From a bacterium (GTDB taxonomy: Bacteria; UBA10199; 2-02-FULL-44-16; JAAZCA01), in contig JBAZOP010000095.1 in the NCBI GenBank assembly GCA_041648665.1, forward strand, positions 1 through 11,005: a DNA stretch of 11,005 nucleotides, in the 5' to 3' direction. Each line of letters starts with the position of its first letter. Position 1 is the first letter of the stretch. A program made the position numbers and the translations under genes. Shown in pieces: positions 1 to 7,552 of this stretch. The notes beneath the pieces are model-generated. The model did not search any database. It saw only the letters and a list, made by a program, of their open reading frames with translations, and had not been told where the DNA came from.

Positions 1-1985
1 CGGCGTCCACCGAGAAGTACTACATCATCAACGGCATCGCGCCCTACCTCAAGCCGGAGAAACACTACATCGTGGACGAGAAGGCGCGCTCCGCGACGCT
101 CACCGAGGACGGCGTCTCCGAGGTCGAGAGGCGGCTCAACGTAAAGAACCTCTACGATCCGCAGAACATAGACGTGCTCCACCACGTCAATCAGGCCCTG
201 AGGGCCCACGCGCTCTTCAAGAGGGACGTGGACTACGTGGTCAAGAACGACGAGGTGATCATCGTCGACGAGTTCACCGGGCGACTCATGCCCGGCAGAC
301 GCTGGAGCGACGGCCTTCACCAGGCGATCGAGGCCAAGGAAGGCGTGCGCATAGAGAACGAGAACCAGACACTGGCGACGATCACCTTCCAGAATTACTT
401 CAGGATGTACAAGAAGCTTTCCGGCATGACCGGGACCGCGGACACGGAGGCCGAGGAGTTCCATAAGATCTACAAACTGGACGTGGTGGTCATACCCACG
501 CACCAGCCGATGATACGAGAGGACGAGGCCGACCGCATATACAAGACCGAACAGGCCAAGTTCGATGCGGTCGTTACCAAGATACGCGAGCTCCACGAGA
601 AAGGGCAGCCTGCGCTGGTCGGCACCATATCGATCGAGAAGTCAGAGCGGCTCGCCAAGATGCTCCAGAGGTACGGTCTGCCGCACAGCGTGCTCAACGC
701 CAAACAGCACGAGCGCGAGGCGGAGATAGTGGCGCAGGCGGGTCGTTTCGGCGCGGTGACGATATCCACGAACATGGCCGGCCGCGGGACCGACATAATG
801 CTCGGCGGCAACCCCGAGTTCCTTGCACGGAGCGAGACCGGACCGGATGTCTCCGAGGAGGAGTTCAAGGCGGCGGTCGCCCGCTACAAGGGGCAGTGCG
901 CCGCGGAGAAGAGAAAGGTGATAGAGGCAGGCGGGCTCTACATCCTGGGCACCGAGAGGCACGAGTCTAGGCGCATAGACAATCAGCTCAGGGGCCGCTC
1001 CGGCCGCCAGGGTGACCCCGGCAGATCGCTGTTCTACCTCTCCCTCGAGGACGATCTGCTCAGGATCTTCGGCGGTGAGCGGATATCCGGCCTCATGGAG
1101 CGGATGGGCATGGGCGAGGCGGACGAGATACAGCATCCGTGGCTGTCGCGCGCCATCGCCAACGCACAGCGCAAGGTCGAGGGCCACAACTTCCAGATAA
1201 GGAAGAACCTGATCGAATTCGACGACGTGATGAACCAGCAGCGCCACACGGTCTATTCGAGGCGCCGCGAGATACTGGCCAACGAGAGCAACAAGGACAT
1301 GGTCCTCGACATGATCGACCAGACGGTGACGGAGATCGTCGAGGAGTGCGTTCCAGAGAAGATCGGCGAGGGCTTCGACTCCACTCAGCTCAAGGACAGG
1401 GTCCTCGCCGCGTTCAACGTCCTGCTCGCGGATTCCGATCTGTCCGCCGGGCAGACGTTGCAGGAGGAGCTGGGTAAAAACCTGTACGACCGCATGATCG
1501 CGATCTACGAAGAGAGGGAGCGCGCCAACGGCGCAGACCTCATGCGGCGGATCGAGACCGTACTGTTGCTCCAGACGCTCGACGCCCTTTGGAAGGACCA
1601 CCTGCTCTCCATGGATCACCTCCGCGAGGGGATAGGGCTCCGCGGTTACGGGCAGAAGGACCCGATACTCGAGTACAAGAAGGAAGGGTACATGCTCTTC
1701 CGCGAGATGATGAACAGCTTCGTCGCGGACACGGTTTCAAAGCTGTTCAGGGTCAAGGTCTCCAGCGAGGAGAGCGTCTCGCGCGTCGCCGAGCGGGGCA
1801 GACAGCGCCAGGCCGCGAGCGCCGTGCATTCCGGGACTAGCGCCTTCGACGAAGCTCCCCCGGAGGCCCGCGGCGACCACGGCAGGAGGCAGGGCACGAT
1901 CCTTCGCGAAGCCCCCAAGGTCGGCCGCAACGACCCCTGTCCCTGCGGCTCGGGGAAAAAGTACAAGAAGTGCTGCGGCGCCTGA
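1..1985 (+). CDS. secA: SecA preprotein translocase ATPase, 5'-truncated by the window edge
   Basis: SecA is the ATP-driven motor that pushes unfolded preproteins through SecYEG at the inner membrane. The reading frame is open from base 3, giving about 660 visible residues; with a usual family length of about 850-900, roughly the first 200-250 residues, including the Walker A and DEAD motifs, lie upstream. The GTG at 72 is an internal valine in conserved sequence, not a start. Seen in order: the preprotein cross-linking region; SGMTGTADTEAEEF (about 422-461); helicase motif V AGRGTDI (from 777); the motif VI arginine fingers QLRGRSGRQGDPG (about 985-1022); the helical scaffold (NLIEFDDVMNQQR, about 1207-1245); LDALWKDHLLSMDHLREGIGLRGYGQKDP (about 1578-1665 region); a variable polar linker; and a C-terminal zinc finger CPCGSGKKYKKCC, which usually binds SecB and phospholipid. 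All visible motifs are intact. It ends at TGA 1983-1985, and no terminator hairpin follows. Confidence 0.97.
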   Translation, partial: ASTEKYYIINGIAPYLKPEKHYIVDEKARSATLTEDGVSEVERRLNVKNLYDPQNIDVLHHVNQALRAHALFKRDVDYVVKNDEVIIVDEFTGRLMPGRRWSDGLHQAIEAKEGVRIENENQTLATITFQNYFRMYKKLSGMTGTADTEAEEFHKIYKLDVVVIPTHQPMIREDEADRIYKTEQAKFDAVVTKIRELHEKGQPALVGTISIEKSERLAKMLQRYGLPHSVLNAKQHEREAEIVAQAGRFGAVTISTNMAGRGTDIMLGGNPEFLARSETGPDVSEEEFKAAVARYKGQCAAEKRKVIEAGGLYILGTERHESRRIDNQLRGRSGRQGDPGRSLFYLSLEDDLLRIFGGERISGLMERMGMGEADEIQHPWLSRAIANAQRKVEGHNFQIRKNLIEFDDVMNQQRHTVYSRRREILANESNKDMVLDMIDQTVTEIVEECVPEKIGEGFDSTQLKDRVLAAFNVLLADSDLSAGQTLQEELGKNLYDRMIAIYEERERANGADLMRRIETVLLLQTLDALWKDHLLSMDHLREGIGLRGYGQKDPILEYKKEGYMLFREMMNSFVADTVSKLFRVKVSSEESVSRVAERGRQRQAASAVHSGTSAFDEAPPEARGDHGRRQGTILREAPKVGRNDPCPCGSGKKYKKCCGA

Positions 1986-1999
1986 TCTTATTTTGCCCC

Positions 2000-2027
2000 T
2001 TGGCTACCTTCCCAAATATGCTAAAAT
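2000..2027 (+). promoter_or_regulatory. Sigma-70-type promoter for sctV
   Basis: A -35-like TTGGCT (2000-2005, 4 of 6 to consensus) and a -10-like TAAAAT (2022-2027, 5 of 6) are separated by 16 nt. A TGC directly before the -10 box makes it an extended -10. It lies in the AT-richer 72-bp gap between secA and sctV, and predicts a start near 2034 and a leader of about 24 nt. This suggests sctV can be transcribed independently of secA. Consensus matching by eye only. Confidence 0.6.
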
Positions 2028-2039
2028 AGTGGCAATTTC

Positions 2040-2049
2040 AGGAAAGGGG
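2040..2049 (+). promoter_or_regulatory. Ribosome binding site of sctV
   Basis: A purine run AGGAAAGGGG ends 8 nt before the ATG at 2058, a suitable Shine-Dalgarno spacing. It supports that ATG as the sctV start. Confidence 0.6.
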
Positions 2050-2057
2050 TCCCGCGC

Positions 2058-4214
2058 ATGTCCACCCAGCAGCCCGAGATCGAAGGCGGCACGCTTTCGG
2101 GCCTGAACAACATCATCAACAAATACAGCGATGTAGTGCTCGCAGCGGTCATCGTTTCGGTCATCGCGATGATCGTCATCCCGCTGCCCACGTGGCTGCT
2201 GGACATCCTTCTCACCATACAGCTCACCATGGCGGTCATAATAATCCTGGTGGCGCTCTACATCAGCGACGTGCTGAAGATAGCCTCGTTCCCGACGATA
2301 CTGCTCATGGCGACCCTCTATCGCCTTTCCCTCAATATCTCCACGACCAGGATGATACTCTCGCGCGGCGACGCCGGCGAGGTGGTGAGGGCCTTCGGCA
2401 ACTTCGTGGTCCAGGGCAACTACGTGGTAGGCGGCATCCTGTTTCTCATCATCACCCTCGTCAACTTCATCGTGATCGCAAAGGGAGCGGAGCGCGTCTC
2501 TGAGGTCGGCGCACGGTTCACCTTAGACGCCATGCCGGGCAAACAGATGTCGATCGACGCTGACCTGAGGGCGGGCATCATCAACATGGAGCAGGCGATC
2601 CAGCGCCGTTCAACCCTGCATCGCGAGAGCCAGCTCTACGGAGCCATGGACGGCGCGATGAAATTCGTGAAAGGCGACGCCATCGCCGGCATGATCATCA
2701 CCCTGATAAACGTCATAGGCGGTTTCATCGTGGGCGTGGCGCTGAGGGGACTGCCGTTCCAGGACGCGCTCAAGAGTTATTCCCTGCTGACCATAGGCGA
2801 CGGACTCGTGCAGCAGCTGCCCGCGCTGATCATCTCGGTCTCCGCAGGCATCGTGGTGACGCGCGTCTCCTCGGAGAGCGAGGGGTCCAACCTGGGGCGT
2901 GACATAGTCACGCAGGTCACGGCGTATCCGAAGGCGCTCATCATAGCCGCTGTGATACTGGGCCTTTTGGCCATAGTCCCTGGCCTGCCCAAGATCCCCT
3001 TCATCATCATGGGGATCATCGTCGGCGGGATCGCGGCTTACCTCATCAAATCCAAGGAGAAAGTGGTCCAGCAGATCATGGAGCAGCCGAAGCAGGATGC
3101 GGTCAAGCGGGCGGTGCGCAAGCACGGCGACGTGATGCCCTTCATCCTGCCGTCGCCCATCTCCATGGAGGTGGGGAGCGCGATCATCCCGTTCGTGGAC
3201 GACTCGCAGGACGGGGGGCGCTTCATCAACGAGCTGATTCCGCTTCTCCGCCACGGCCTCTACTACGAACTGGGAGTCAACTTTCCAGGCATACAGGTGC
3301 GCGGGCAGACGGTGGACATGGAGCCGGAGGCGTACGTCATCAACATCAACGAGGTCCCGGTGGCGCACGGAAAGGTGATGCACGGCCATATCCTCGTGGG
3401 CGAGCCGCTGGAGCAGCTCTCGCTCTTCAATATCAACGGCACCGAGGCGATCCATCCGATCGACGGGTCGGTGGTCACCTGGATATCGGAGGAGTTCAAA
3501 GGAGTGGCGCAGCAGGCCGGCTTCAGGATGTGGGACGTCTCCGAGTACCTGATTCTCCATCTCTCGTATGTGCTCAGAAGACACGCCAATGAGTTCCTGG
3601 GCTTGCAGGAGATACAGACTATGGTCTCCGAGTTGGAGAAGAGCCATCCCGCGCTCGTGAAGGAACTGATTCCCAAGGTCATCACCATCATGCAGCTGTC
3701 GGACATCTTCCAGAGGCTCGTGCAGGAGGATATCGCCGTCAGGGACTTGAAGACCATATTCGCTACTCTGGCCGCATGGGGCGAGATCGAGCGCGACACG
3801 CTCACGCTCACCGAGCACGTCCGCGCAGGACTCAAGCGCTACGTGACCCACAAGTACGCGGGCGCCGCGAATACCCTCGCCGTTTACCTGCTGGACGCGG
3901 AGATCGAAGACTTGGTGAAGAACGCGATTCGCCGCACCGAGAAGGGCAACTATTTGGCGCTGGAGCCGGAGATTACGCAGGAGATCGTAGAGGCGGTCGG
4001 CAAGGAGATCGCGTCGCATCCGTTCCCGCCGGGCGCCAGGCCGCCGGTGATACTCACCACCGCGGAGATACGCCGTTACTTCAGGAAGATCGTGGAGCTG
4101 GAGTTCCCTCAGCTCTCGGTCCTCTCTTATCAGGAGCTTTCGGAAAACCTCCGCATACAACCGATCGCACGCGTCGGCATCCCGCAGGAGGTGCTGCAGT
4201 CCGCGATGGTTTAA
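2058..4214 (+). CDS. sctV: Type III secretion export-gate protein SctV (FlhA/LcrD/InvA family)
   Basis: SctV is the large export-gate subunit of the T3SS inner-membrane apparatus; its cytoplasmic domain forms a nonameric ring that docks chaperones and substrates. The 718 residues fit the family's usual length of about 690-720. The N-terminal half has about eight hydrophobic segments (roughly residues 26-45, 47-69, 75-93, 120-140, 206-228, 245-268, 293-309, 312-330). Between them lies the highly conserved cytoplasmic loop (about 143-173) with GARFTLDAMPGKQMSIDADL. Residues 335-718 form the soluble domain. The non-flagellar assignment rests on the combination AKGAERVSEVGARF plus ESQLYGAMDGAMKFVKGDAIAG; FlhA usually has TKGAGRIAEV and READFYGAMDGASKFV. 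FlhA remains the main alternative. The start is set by the Shine-Dalgarno sequence at 2040-2049. No other sct gene is in the window, and the next gene converges 6 nt beyond the stop, so sctV appears to be a single-gene unit. Confidence 0.92.
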   Translation: MSTQQPEIEGGTLSGLNNIINKYSDVVLAAVIVSVIAMIVIPLPTWLLDILLTIQLTMAVIIILVALYISDVLKIASFPTILLMATLYRLSLNISTTRMILSRGDAGEVVRAFGNFVVQGNYVVGGILFLIITLVNFIVIAKGAERVSEVGARFTLDAMPGKQMSIDADLRAGIINMEQAIQRRSTLHRESQLYGAMDGAMKFVKGDAIAGMIITLINVIGGFIVGVALRGLPFQDALKSYSLLTIGDGLVQQLPALIISVSAGIVVTRVSSESEGSNLGRDIVTQVTAYPKALIIAAVILGLLAIVPGLPKIPFIIMGIIVGGIAAYLIKSKEKVVQQIMEQPKQDAVKRAVRKHGDVMPFILPSPISMEVGSAIIPFVDDSQDGGRFINELIPLLRHGLYYELGVNFPGIQVRGQTVDMEPEAYVININEVPVAHGKVMHGHILVGEPLEQLSLFNINGTEAIHPIDGSVVTWISEEFKGVAQQAGFRMWDVSEYLILHLSYVLRRHANEFLGLQEIQTMVSELEKSHPALVKELIPKVITIMQLSDIFQRLVQEDIAVRDLKTIFATLAAWGEIERDTLTLTEHVRAGLKRYVTHKYAGAANTLAVYLLDAEIEDLVKNAIRRTEKGNYLALEPEITQEIVEAVGKEIASHPFPPGARPPVILTTAEIRRYFRKIVELEFPQLSVLSYQELSENLRIQPIARVGIPQEVLQSAMV

Positions 4215-4220
4215 TTTACC

Positions 4221-5297
4221 CTAGACCTTTACGACGCCGTTCTCCACCACGGTTTTGCGCGTGCCGTCCGGGAAGATCATGTCGCAGCGCTTGCAGGTGA
4301 TCGGGCTCTCTTTGGCGTATACGACGTCCTGGTGCACGACCTTGCCTGATTTGAAGTCTTTCACTCCAACTTTGCCGCCGAAGTGGTCGGAACGGCCGTA
4401 GGCCCAGTGGAAGCCGGCCTTCTCGTCTTCGAGCACGATGCCGGTCACCCTGGCCTTGTCGTTCAAGCCTACCGCGAACTCAGCGATGTTCTGCCATGCC
4501 GGGTCGGCCTTGAACTTTCCGCGCAGCTCGGCCGCTTCAGGGCTCGCGCCCTTCACGTCGACGATCTTGTTGGCCTTCACGATGAAGACCGCTGTCTCAT
4601 CCCCGAGTTTGACCGGCAGCTCGCCCGCGGTTTTGCTGTCCGGGCCTTCGTTCGGCACGCAGTAGACCTCGCCCGCGGGGAGGTTGGAGAGGGCGCCGTC
4701 CGTGCCTGCCTTCTCGGGGTGCAGTATGCCGTCGTCCTTGTGCGCGTGGTTATACGAGGGCAGGTCGAAGTAGCACTTATGTCCTGTGGAGAACTCGACC
4801 TCGGCGGCCGCGGCCTTGTCGAATATCGCGGCCAGGATATTCGCCTTCTCTGCGATGGCTGAATAGTCCGCGGAGAGCCCTGACTCCTCCATGAACTTTG
4901 CTACTCCCGGCATGCTGCCCACGCGCAGCTTCTTCGACTTCTTCGTGTAGCCGTAGAGCGGAGCGGTGGCCGAAAACTCCGGCATCGCGATGATGATTGT
5001 GGAATGGCCGATCACCTCGTCGAAATCCTTGTCCACGCCTCCGATCTTGCAGGTTTTGGGAAGATCGGCGTTGTTGCCGCCAGTGGCCTGGTACGTCACC
5101 GCGGGATTCACCGTGACGCCCCAGCGGTTCGCCAGGTGCTCGATCTTGTCGCGCCAGTCTTCCGCCATCTGACGGCGTTCTTTCCATTCCTTGCGGTCGG
5201 GAATCGACCCGTGCGGCAGATCGTACATCACGGTGACGATCTCGCCCTTTGCCGGTTTGAAGATGCTGTCGAAGAATTTTTCCAGATTGAACGCCAT
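4221..5297 (-). CDS. M29-family metallo-aminopeptidase-like protein
   Basis: This 358-residue protein has no signal peptide or membrane helix, so it should be cytosolic. The C-terminal half matches the M29 (AmpS/AmpT, thermophilic aminopeptidase) fold, whose members remove N-terminal residues using two metal ions. Visible signatures are NLPAGEVYCVPNEG (E210), IAEFAVGLN (E273), VLEDEKAGFHWAYGRSDHFGG (H297) and the HxD motif VVHQDVVY (H322, D324). By position these would be the family's metal ligands (two Glu, two His, one Asp), so it is probably active. The end, FPDGTRKTVVENG, resembles the usual M29 C-terminal strand. It is slightly short for the family (about 370-410) and carries an unusual C335-x2-C338 pair just before that strand. 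Relatives include 2,5-dihydroxypyridine dioxygenase-type enzymes, so the reaction is not certain. It is the last gene of the minus-strand operon, 16 nt after the two-FHA gene, and ends with TAG 6 nt from the sctV stop. Confidence 0.82.
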   Translation of the reverse strand: MAFNLEKFFDSIFKPAKGEIVTVMYDLPHGSIPDRKEWKERRQMAEDWRDKIEHLANRWGVTVNPAVTYQATGGNNADLPKTCKIGGVDKDFDEVIGHSTIIIAMPEFSATAPLYGYTKKSKKLRVGSMPGVAKFMEESGLSADYSAIAEKANILAAIFDKAAAAEVEFSTGHKCYFDLPSYNHAHKDDGILHPEKAGTDGALSNLPAGEVYCVPNEGPDSKTAGELPVKLGDETAVFIVKANKIVDVKGASPEAAELRGKFKADPAWQNIAEFAVGLNDKARVTGIVLEDEKAGFHWAYGRSDHFGGKVGVKDFKSGKVVHQDVVYAKESPITCKRCDMIFPDGTRKTVVENGVVKV

Positions 5298-5302
5298 GAT
5301 TT

Positions 5303-5310
5303 TCTCCTTT
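5303..5310 (-). promoter_or_regulatory. Strong ribosome binding site of the M29 peptidase gene
   Basis: On the minus strand AAAGGAGA lies 5 nt before the ATG (5297-5295), within the 16-nt gap after the FHA gene. It is a near-perfect Shine-Dalgarno sequence and fixes this start. It also suggests the last gene of the operon is translated well on its own. Confidence 0.8.
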
Positions 5311-5313
5311 TTT

Positions 5314-6351
5314 TCAGGATGACAGCAGGTTGACTATGGTTATGAACGCGAAGAGCAGGACTGAAACTCCGAGGCCGATCATGCCTATCTCCACTGGCGT
5401 GAGCTTCTTTATCTTTTCGATCCTGGGCGTGGGCGTGGGATAAGCGGCATGGGAGGCTCGTTTTTTCTCCAGATCGGCCCATTCCCTGACCGCTTCGGAT
5501 TCCTCCTCAGGGAGCTCCTCTGTGGAGCCGGTTTCAGCTTCCTCTTCGGTTTGCATCGCCGGCTCAGGCTCTTCCTCGAGGCCGGGTATCTCCTGTGGCG
5601 AGATCGGCGCGGGTCTGGATTTCGGAGCGACCTCCTCCATGGCGGCCAGGTTTATCTCCTGCGGGTTTCTGAAGATGCAGACTATCGTACCGAACGCCAC
5701 TCGGTCGCCGTCGTGCAGATACTCCTCGATCACGCGGCGGTTGTTCACGAAGGTGCCGTTCTTGCTCTCCAGGTCGCGGATCGCTATGCCGCCCCAGCGT
5801 TTCAGGACCTTGGCGTGGCGGCGCGATATCGCGTACTCGTTTATCGGGAAGTCGCACTCCGGGTCGCGGCCTACCGTGAATTCTCCCGTCTCGTCCGTGA
5901 GATGGAGTTTCTTGCCCTCGGCCACGCCGTTGAGCACCTCGAGGGACGGCACCATCTCCTTGTCCAGCGCGGTCAGCACCTTCTTGAGGAGCTTGACCTC
6001 CAGGAGGTCGGAGCCGGTTATCTCCTCATCGATGGTGAGAGCGCTTTCCGCTTCGGCGCCGTGAAAACGAAGGTCGAAGGTGTCGATGGTGATGAGATCG
6101 CCGGGCCTGAGCAGGTTCTTCTCATGGGGCGCCAGCCTCATGCCGTTGAGGAACGTGCCGTTGCCGCTCTTGAGATCGATGATGAAGTGGTTCTCGCCGT
6201 CGGAGACGATCTTTGCGTGGAAGCGGGAGACGCCGCGGCCGCGCAGCTGTATCAAGTTGCGGTCGTGGCGGCCGACGGTGATCTCCTCCTCGGTGCAGGA
6301 GTGTATCAGCGGTTCTTCGCGGCCTCTTTCCTGTATGATCAGTTGCGACAT
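5314..6351 (-). CDS. Tail-anchored protein with two FHA domains
   Basis: A 345-residue protein with two complete forkhead-associated (phosphothreonine-binding) domains. FHA1 spans about residues 4-97 with G27-R28, S42-x2-H45 and N64 (SGNGTFLNG). FHA2 spans about 135-228 with G161-R162, S176-x2-H179 and N198 (SKNGTFVNN). These canonical binding residues are all present in both. A Glu/Pro-rich acidic linker (about 240-296) and a basic patch (about 296-316) lead to one hydrophobic helix (about 322-342) ending three residues before the C-terminus. This implies a tail anchor with the FHA domains in the cytoplasm. Its ATG lies inside the 3' end of the TPR gene (13-nt overlap) and has only a weak Shine-Dalgarno sequence, so translational coupling is likely. 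No kinase or phosphatase gene is in the window to supply the signal. The exact role is unknown; a scaffold for a phosphorylated partner is the simplest reading. Confidence 0.92.
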   Translation of the reverse strand: MSQLIIQERGREEPLIHSCTEEEITVGRHDRNLIQLRGRGVSRFHAKIVSDGENHFIIDLKSGNGTFLNGMRLAPHEKNLLRPGDLITIDTFDLRFHGAEAESALTIDEEITGSDLLEVKLLKKVLTALDKEMVPSLEVLNGVAEGKKLHLTDETGEFTVGRDPECDFPINEYAISRRHAKVLKRWGGIAIRDLESKNGTFVNNRRVIEEYLHDGDRVAFGTIVCIFRNPQEINLAAMEEVAPKSRPAPISPQEIPGLEEEPEPAMQTEEEAETGSTEELPEEESEAVREWADLEKKRASHAAYPTPTPRIEKIKKLTPVEIGMIGLGVSVLLFAFITIVNLLSS

Positions 6352-7544
6352 TTGATTTTGTTCGCGTTCACGAAGTCTGAGGCGATCTTCGTCTCCGCCG
6401 CGAACTCCTTTGCGCCCGTTGCGATGAATCTGCAGTACATCCGGCCCGCTTCCTCTGTCCTCCCCTGCTGTTCATGGATCTTGGCCAGGTTGTAGAGCGC
6501 TCTGGCGTAGTTCGGAGCTATGACCACGGTGCGCTCCCACTCGCGCTGCGCGTCGAGAATTTTCCCCTGCTTGAGATAAGTCAAGCCCAAATTGAAAGAG
6601 GCGTCGGCGAAGTTGGGGTTGATGCGAGTCGTCTCTTTGAGCGCTGCGGTCGCATCGGCAAGACGGCCGGAATTGAGATAGAGCGTGCCGAGCCTGTACC
6701 AGGCCAGCTCGTTGTTCGGCTCTAGCGCAGTCACGCTCTTGAACTCGTTGACTGCGAGATCCGGCTGCGTCGCCTGCATGTAGTAGAGGCCCAGCGACAT
6801 GTGGACCCTGGGCGATTCGGGTTCGATCTCCAGGGCCTTGTTCAGCGCGTTCTGCGCCTTGGTCAGGTCGTTGCGCGCCAGGTACAGCTCGCCCGTCTTG
6901 AGCCACTGGTCGGCCGACTCCGGCTTATCGGCCAGCGCCAGCCTGCGGCGGATGCCGGCGAGTTCGAGCTCGCCGCGTTGTTCGTAGACCTCGGCGAGCT
7001 TGGCGTGCACGTGCGTGAGGGAGGCGTCCAGCTCGGTCGCTATCTTGAACTGATCGATCGCGAGCGGGCTGTAGTCCTGTTTGTCGATCTTGGATTTCTC
7101 GAGATACGCAAGGCCTAGATTGTAATGCGCGTCGGCGAGCGTGCTGTCTTTTTTGAGGCCCTTTTTTATCGCTTCGATCGCGTCGTCTATCCTTCCTTCG
7201 GCCAGATACACCGCGCCCAGGTGCGCGTATGCGGCGGCGTATTTTTTATCGAGTTCGATCGCCTTCTTGAACTGCGCTTCTGCAAGACTGTTTCGTCCCG
7301 TCTTGCGATAGACCACGCCGAGGTTGTTGTACGCCTCCACATATTCCGGCGCGAGCTCTATCGCGGTCTTGAACTCGAGCTCAGCGCGCTCGTAGTCGTC
7401 CTTGTTCATAAAGCTCACGCCCTGGTTGTTGTGATACACGGCGCGAGAGGTAGGCATGGTGATCTTCTTCTTGGCCGCGGCCTCCATGGGGAAAGCGAGC
7501 ATCGCTACGGCGAGGAGAAGAGCCGTGTATCTGTATGATTTCAT
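6339..7544 (-). CDS. Secreted TPR-repeat scaffold protein
   Basis: This 401-residue protein starts with a signal peptide (basic MKSYR, hydrophobic core, likely cleavage near A22-A24 in FPMEAAAKKK). It is not a lipoprotein, as there is no cysteine at the site. The rest, from about residue 36, is a nearly continuous array of about ten 34-residue tetratricopeptide repeats with typical W/Y-x-x-LG-x-x-Y and A-x-x-x-F/Y-x-x-A-I-E-L-x-P signatures. Examples are EAYNNLGVVYRKTG and LAWYRLGTLYLNSG. There is a short insertion around 150-160. Such solenoids are protein-binding scaffolds; after export it would act in the periplasm or on the outer membrane. The only two cysteines, C371 and C399, sit in the C-terminal cap and could form a disulfide. 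It is the second gene of the operon, 6 nt after the preceding stop, and overlaps the next start by 13 nt. No specific partner can be named. Confidence 0.9.
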   Translation of the reverse strand: MKSYRYTALLLAVAMLAFPMEAAAKKKITMPTSRAVYHNNQGVSFMNKDDYERAELEFKTAIELAPEYVEAYNNLGVVYRKTGRNSLAEAQFKKAIELDKKYAAAYAHLGAVYLAEGRIDDAIEAIKKGLKKDSTLADAHYNLGLAYLEKSKIDKQDYSPLAIDQFKIATELDASLTHVHAKLAEVYEQRGELELAGIRRRLALADKPESADQWLKTGELYLARNDLTKAQNALNKALEIEPESPRVHMSLGLYYMQATQPDLAVNEFKSVTALEPNNELAWYRLGTLYLNSGRLADATAALKETTRINPNFADASFNLGLTYLKQGKILDAQREWERTVVIAPNYARALYNLAKIHEQQGRTEEAGRMYCRFIATGAKEFAAETKIASDFVNANKIKCRN

Positions 7545-7545
7545 A

Positions 7546-7552
7546 TCACCTC
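7546..7552 (-). promoter_or_regulatory. Ribosome binding site overlapping the upstream stop codon
   Basis: On the minus strand the sequence TGAGGTGATATG combines the TGA stop of the 361-residue gene, a GAGGTGA Shine-Dalgarno sequence and the ATG of the TPR gene. This arrangement points to translational coupling between the first two operon genes and fixes the TPR start at 7544. Confidence 0.75.

Noticed and set aside
72..74. GTG at 72 as the start of a short secA variant
   Set aside because: The same frame is open back to base 3 and encodes conserved SecA sequence (for example YYIINGIAPYLKPEKHYIVDEK), so the GTG is an internal valine and the gene is cut by the window edge.
642..1619. A 325-codon open frame on the minus strand opposite secA
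   Set aside because: It lies wholly within conserved secA helicase sequence, its product has no known motif, and there is no ribosome site or operon context.
2610..4160. A 516-codon open frame on the minus strand opposite sctV
   Set aside because: Its product is rich in Arg, His, Asp and Leu with no recognisable domain, and it mirrors the codon bias of sctV, whose conserved protein is unambiguous. It is a GC-rich antisense shadow.
2058..4214. Flagellar FlhA instead of SctV
   Set aside because: The signatures KGAERVSEVGARF and ESQLYGAMDGAMKFVKGDAIAG match the non-flagellar branch, and no flagellar gene is nearby. A tree would settle it, so FlhA is kept as an alternative only.
4200..4235. Bidirectional terminator between sctV and the M29 gene
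   Set aside because: The stop codons are 6 nt apart and no GC-rich hairpin with a U-tract is visible on either strand, so no intrinsic terminator can be claimed.
5449..6495. A 348-codon plus-strand frame opposite the double-FHA gene
   Set aside because: The minus-strand frame encodes two intact FHA domains and a tail anchor; the plus frame has no domain and crosses the junction of two real genes.
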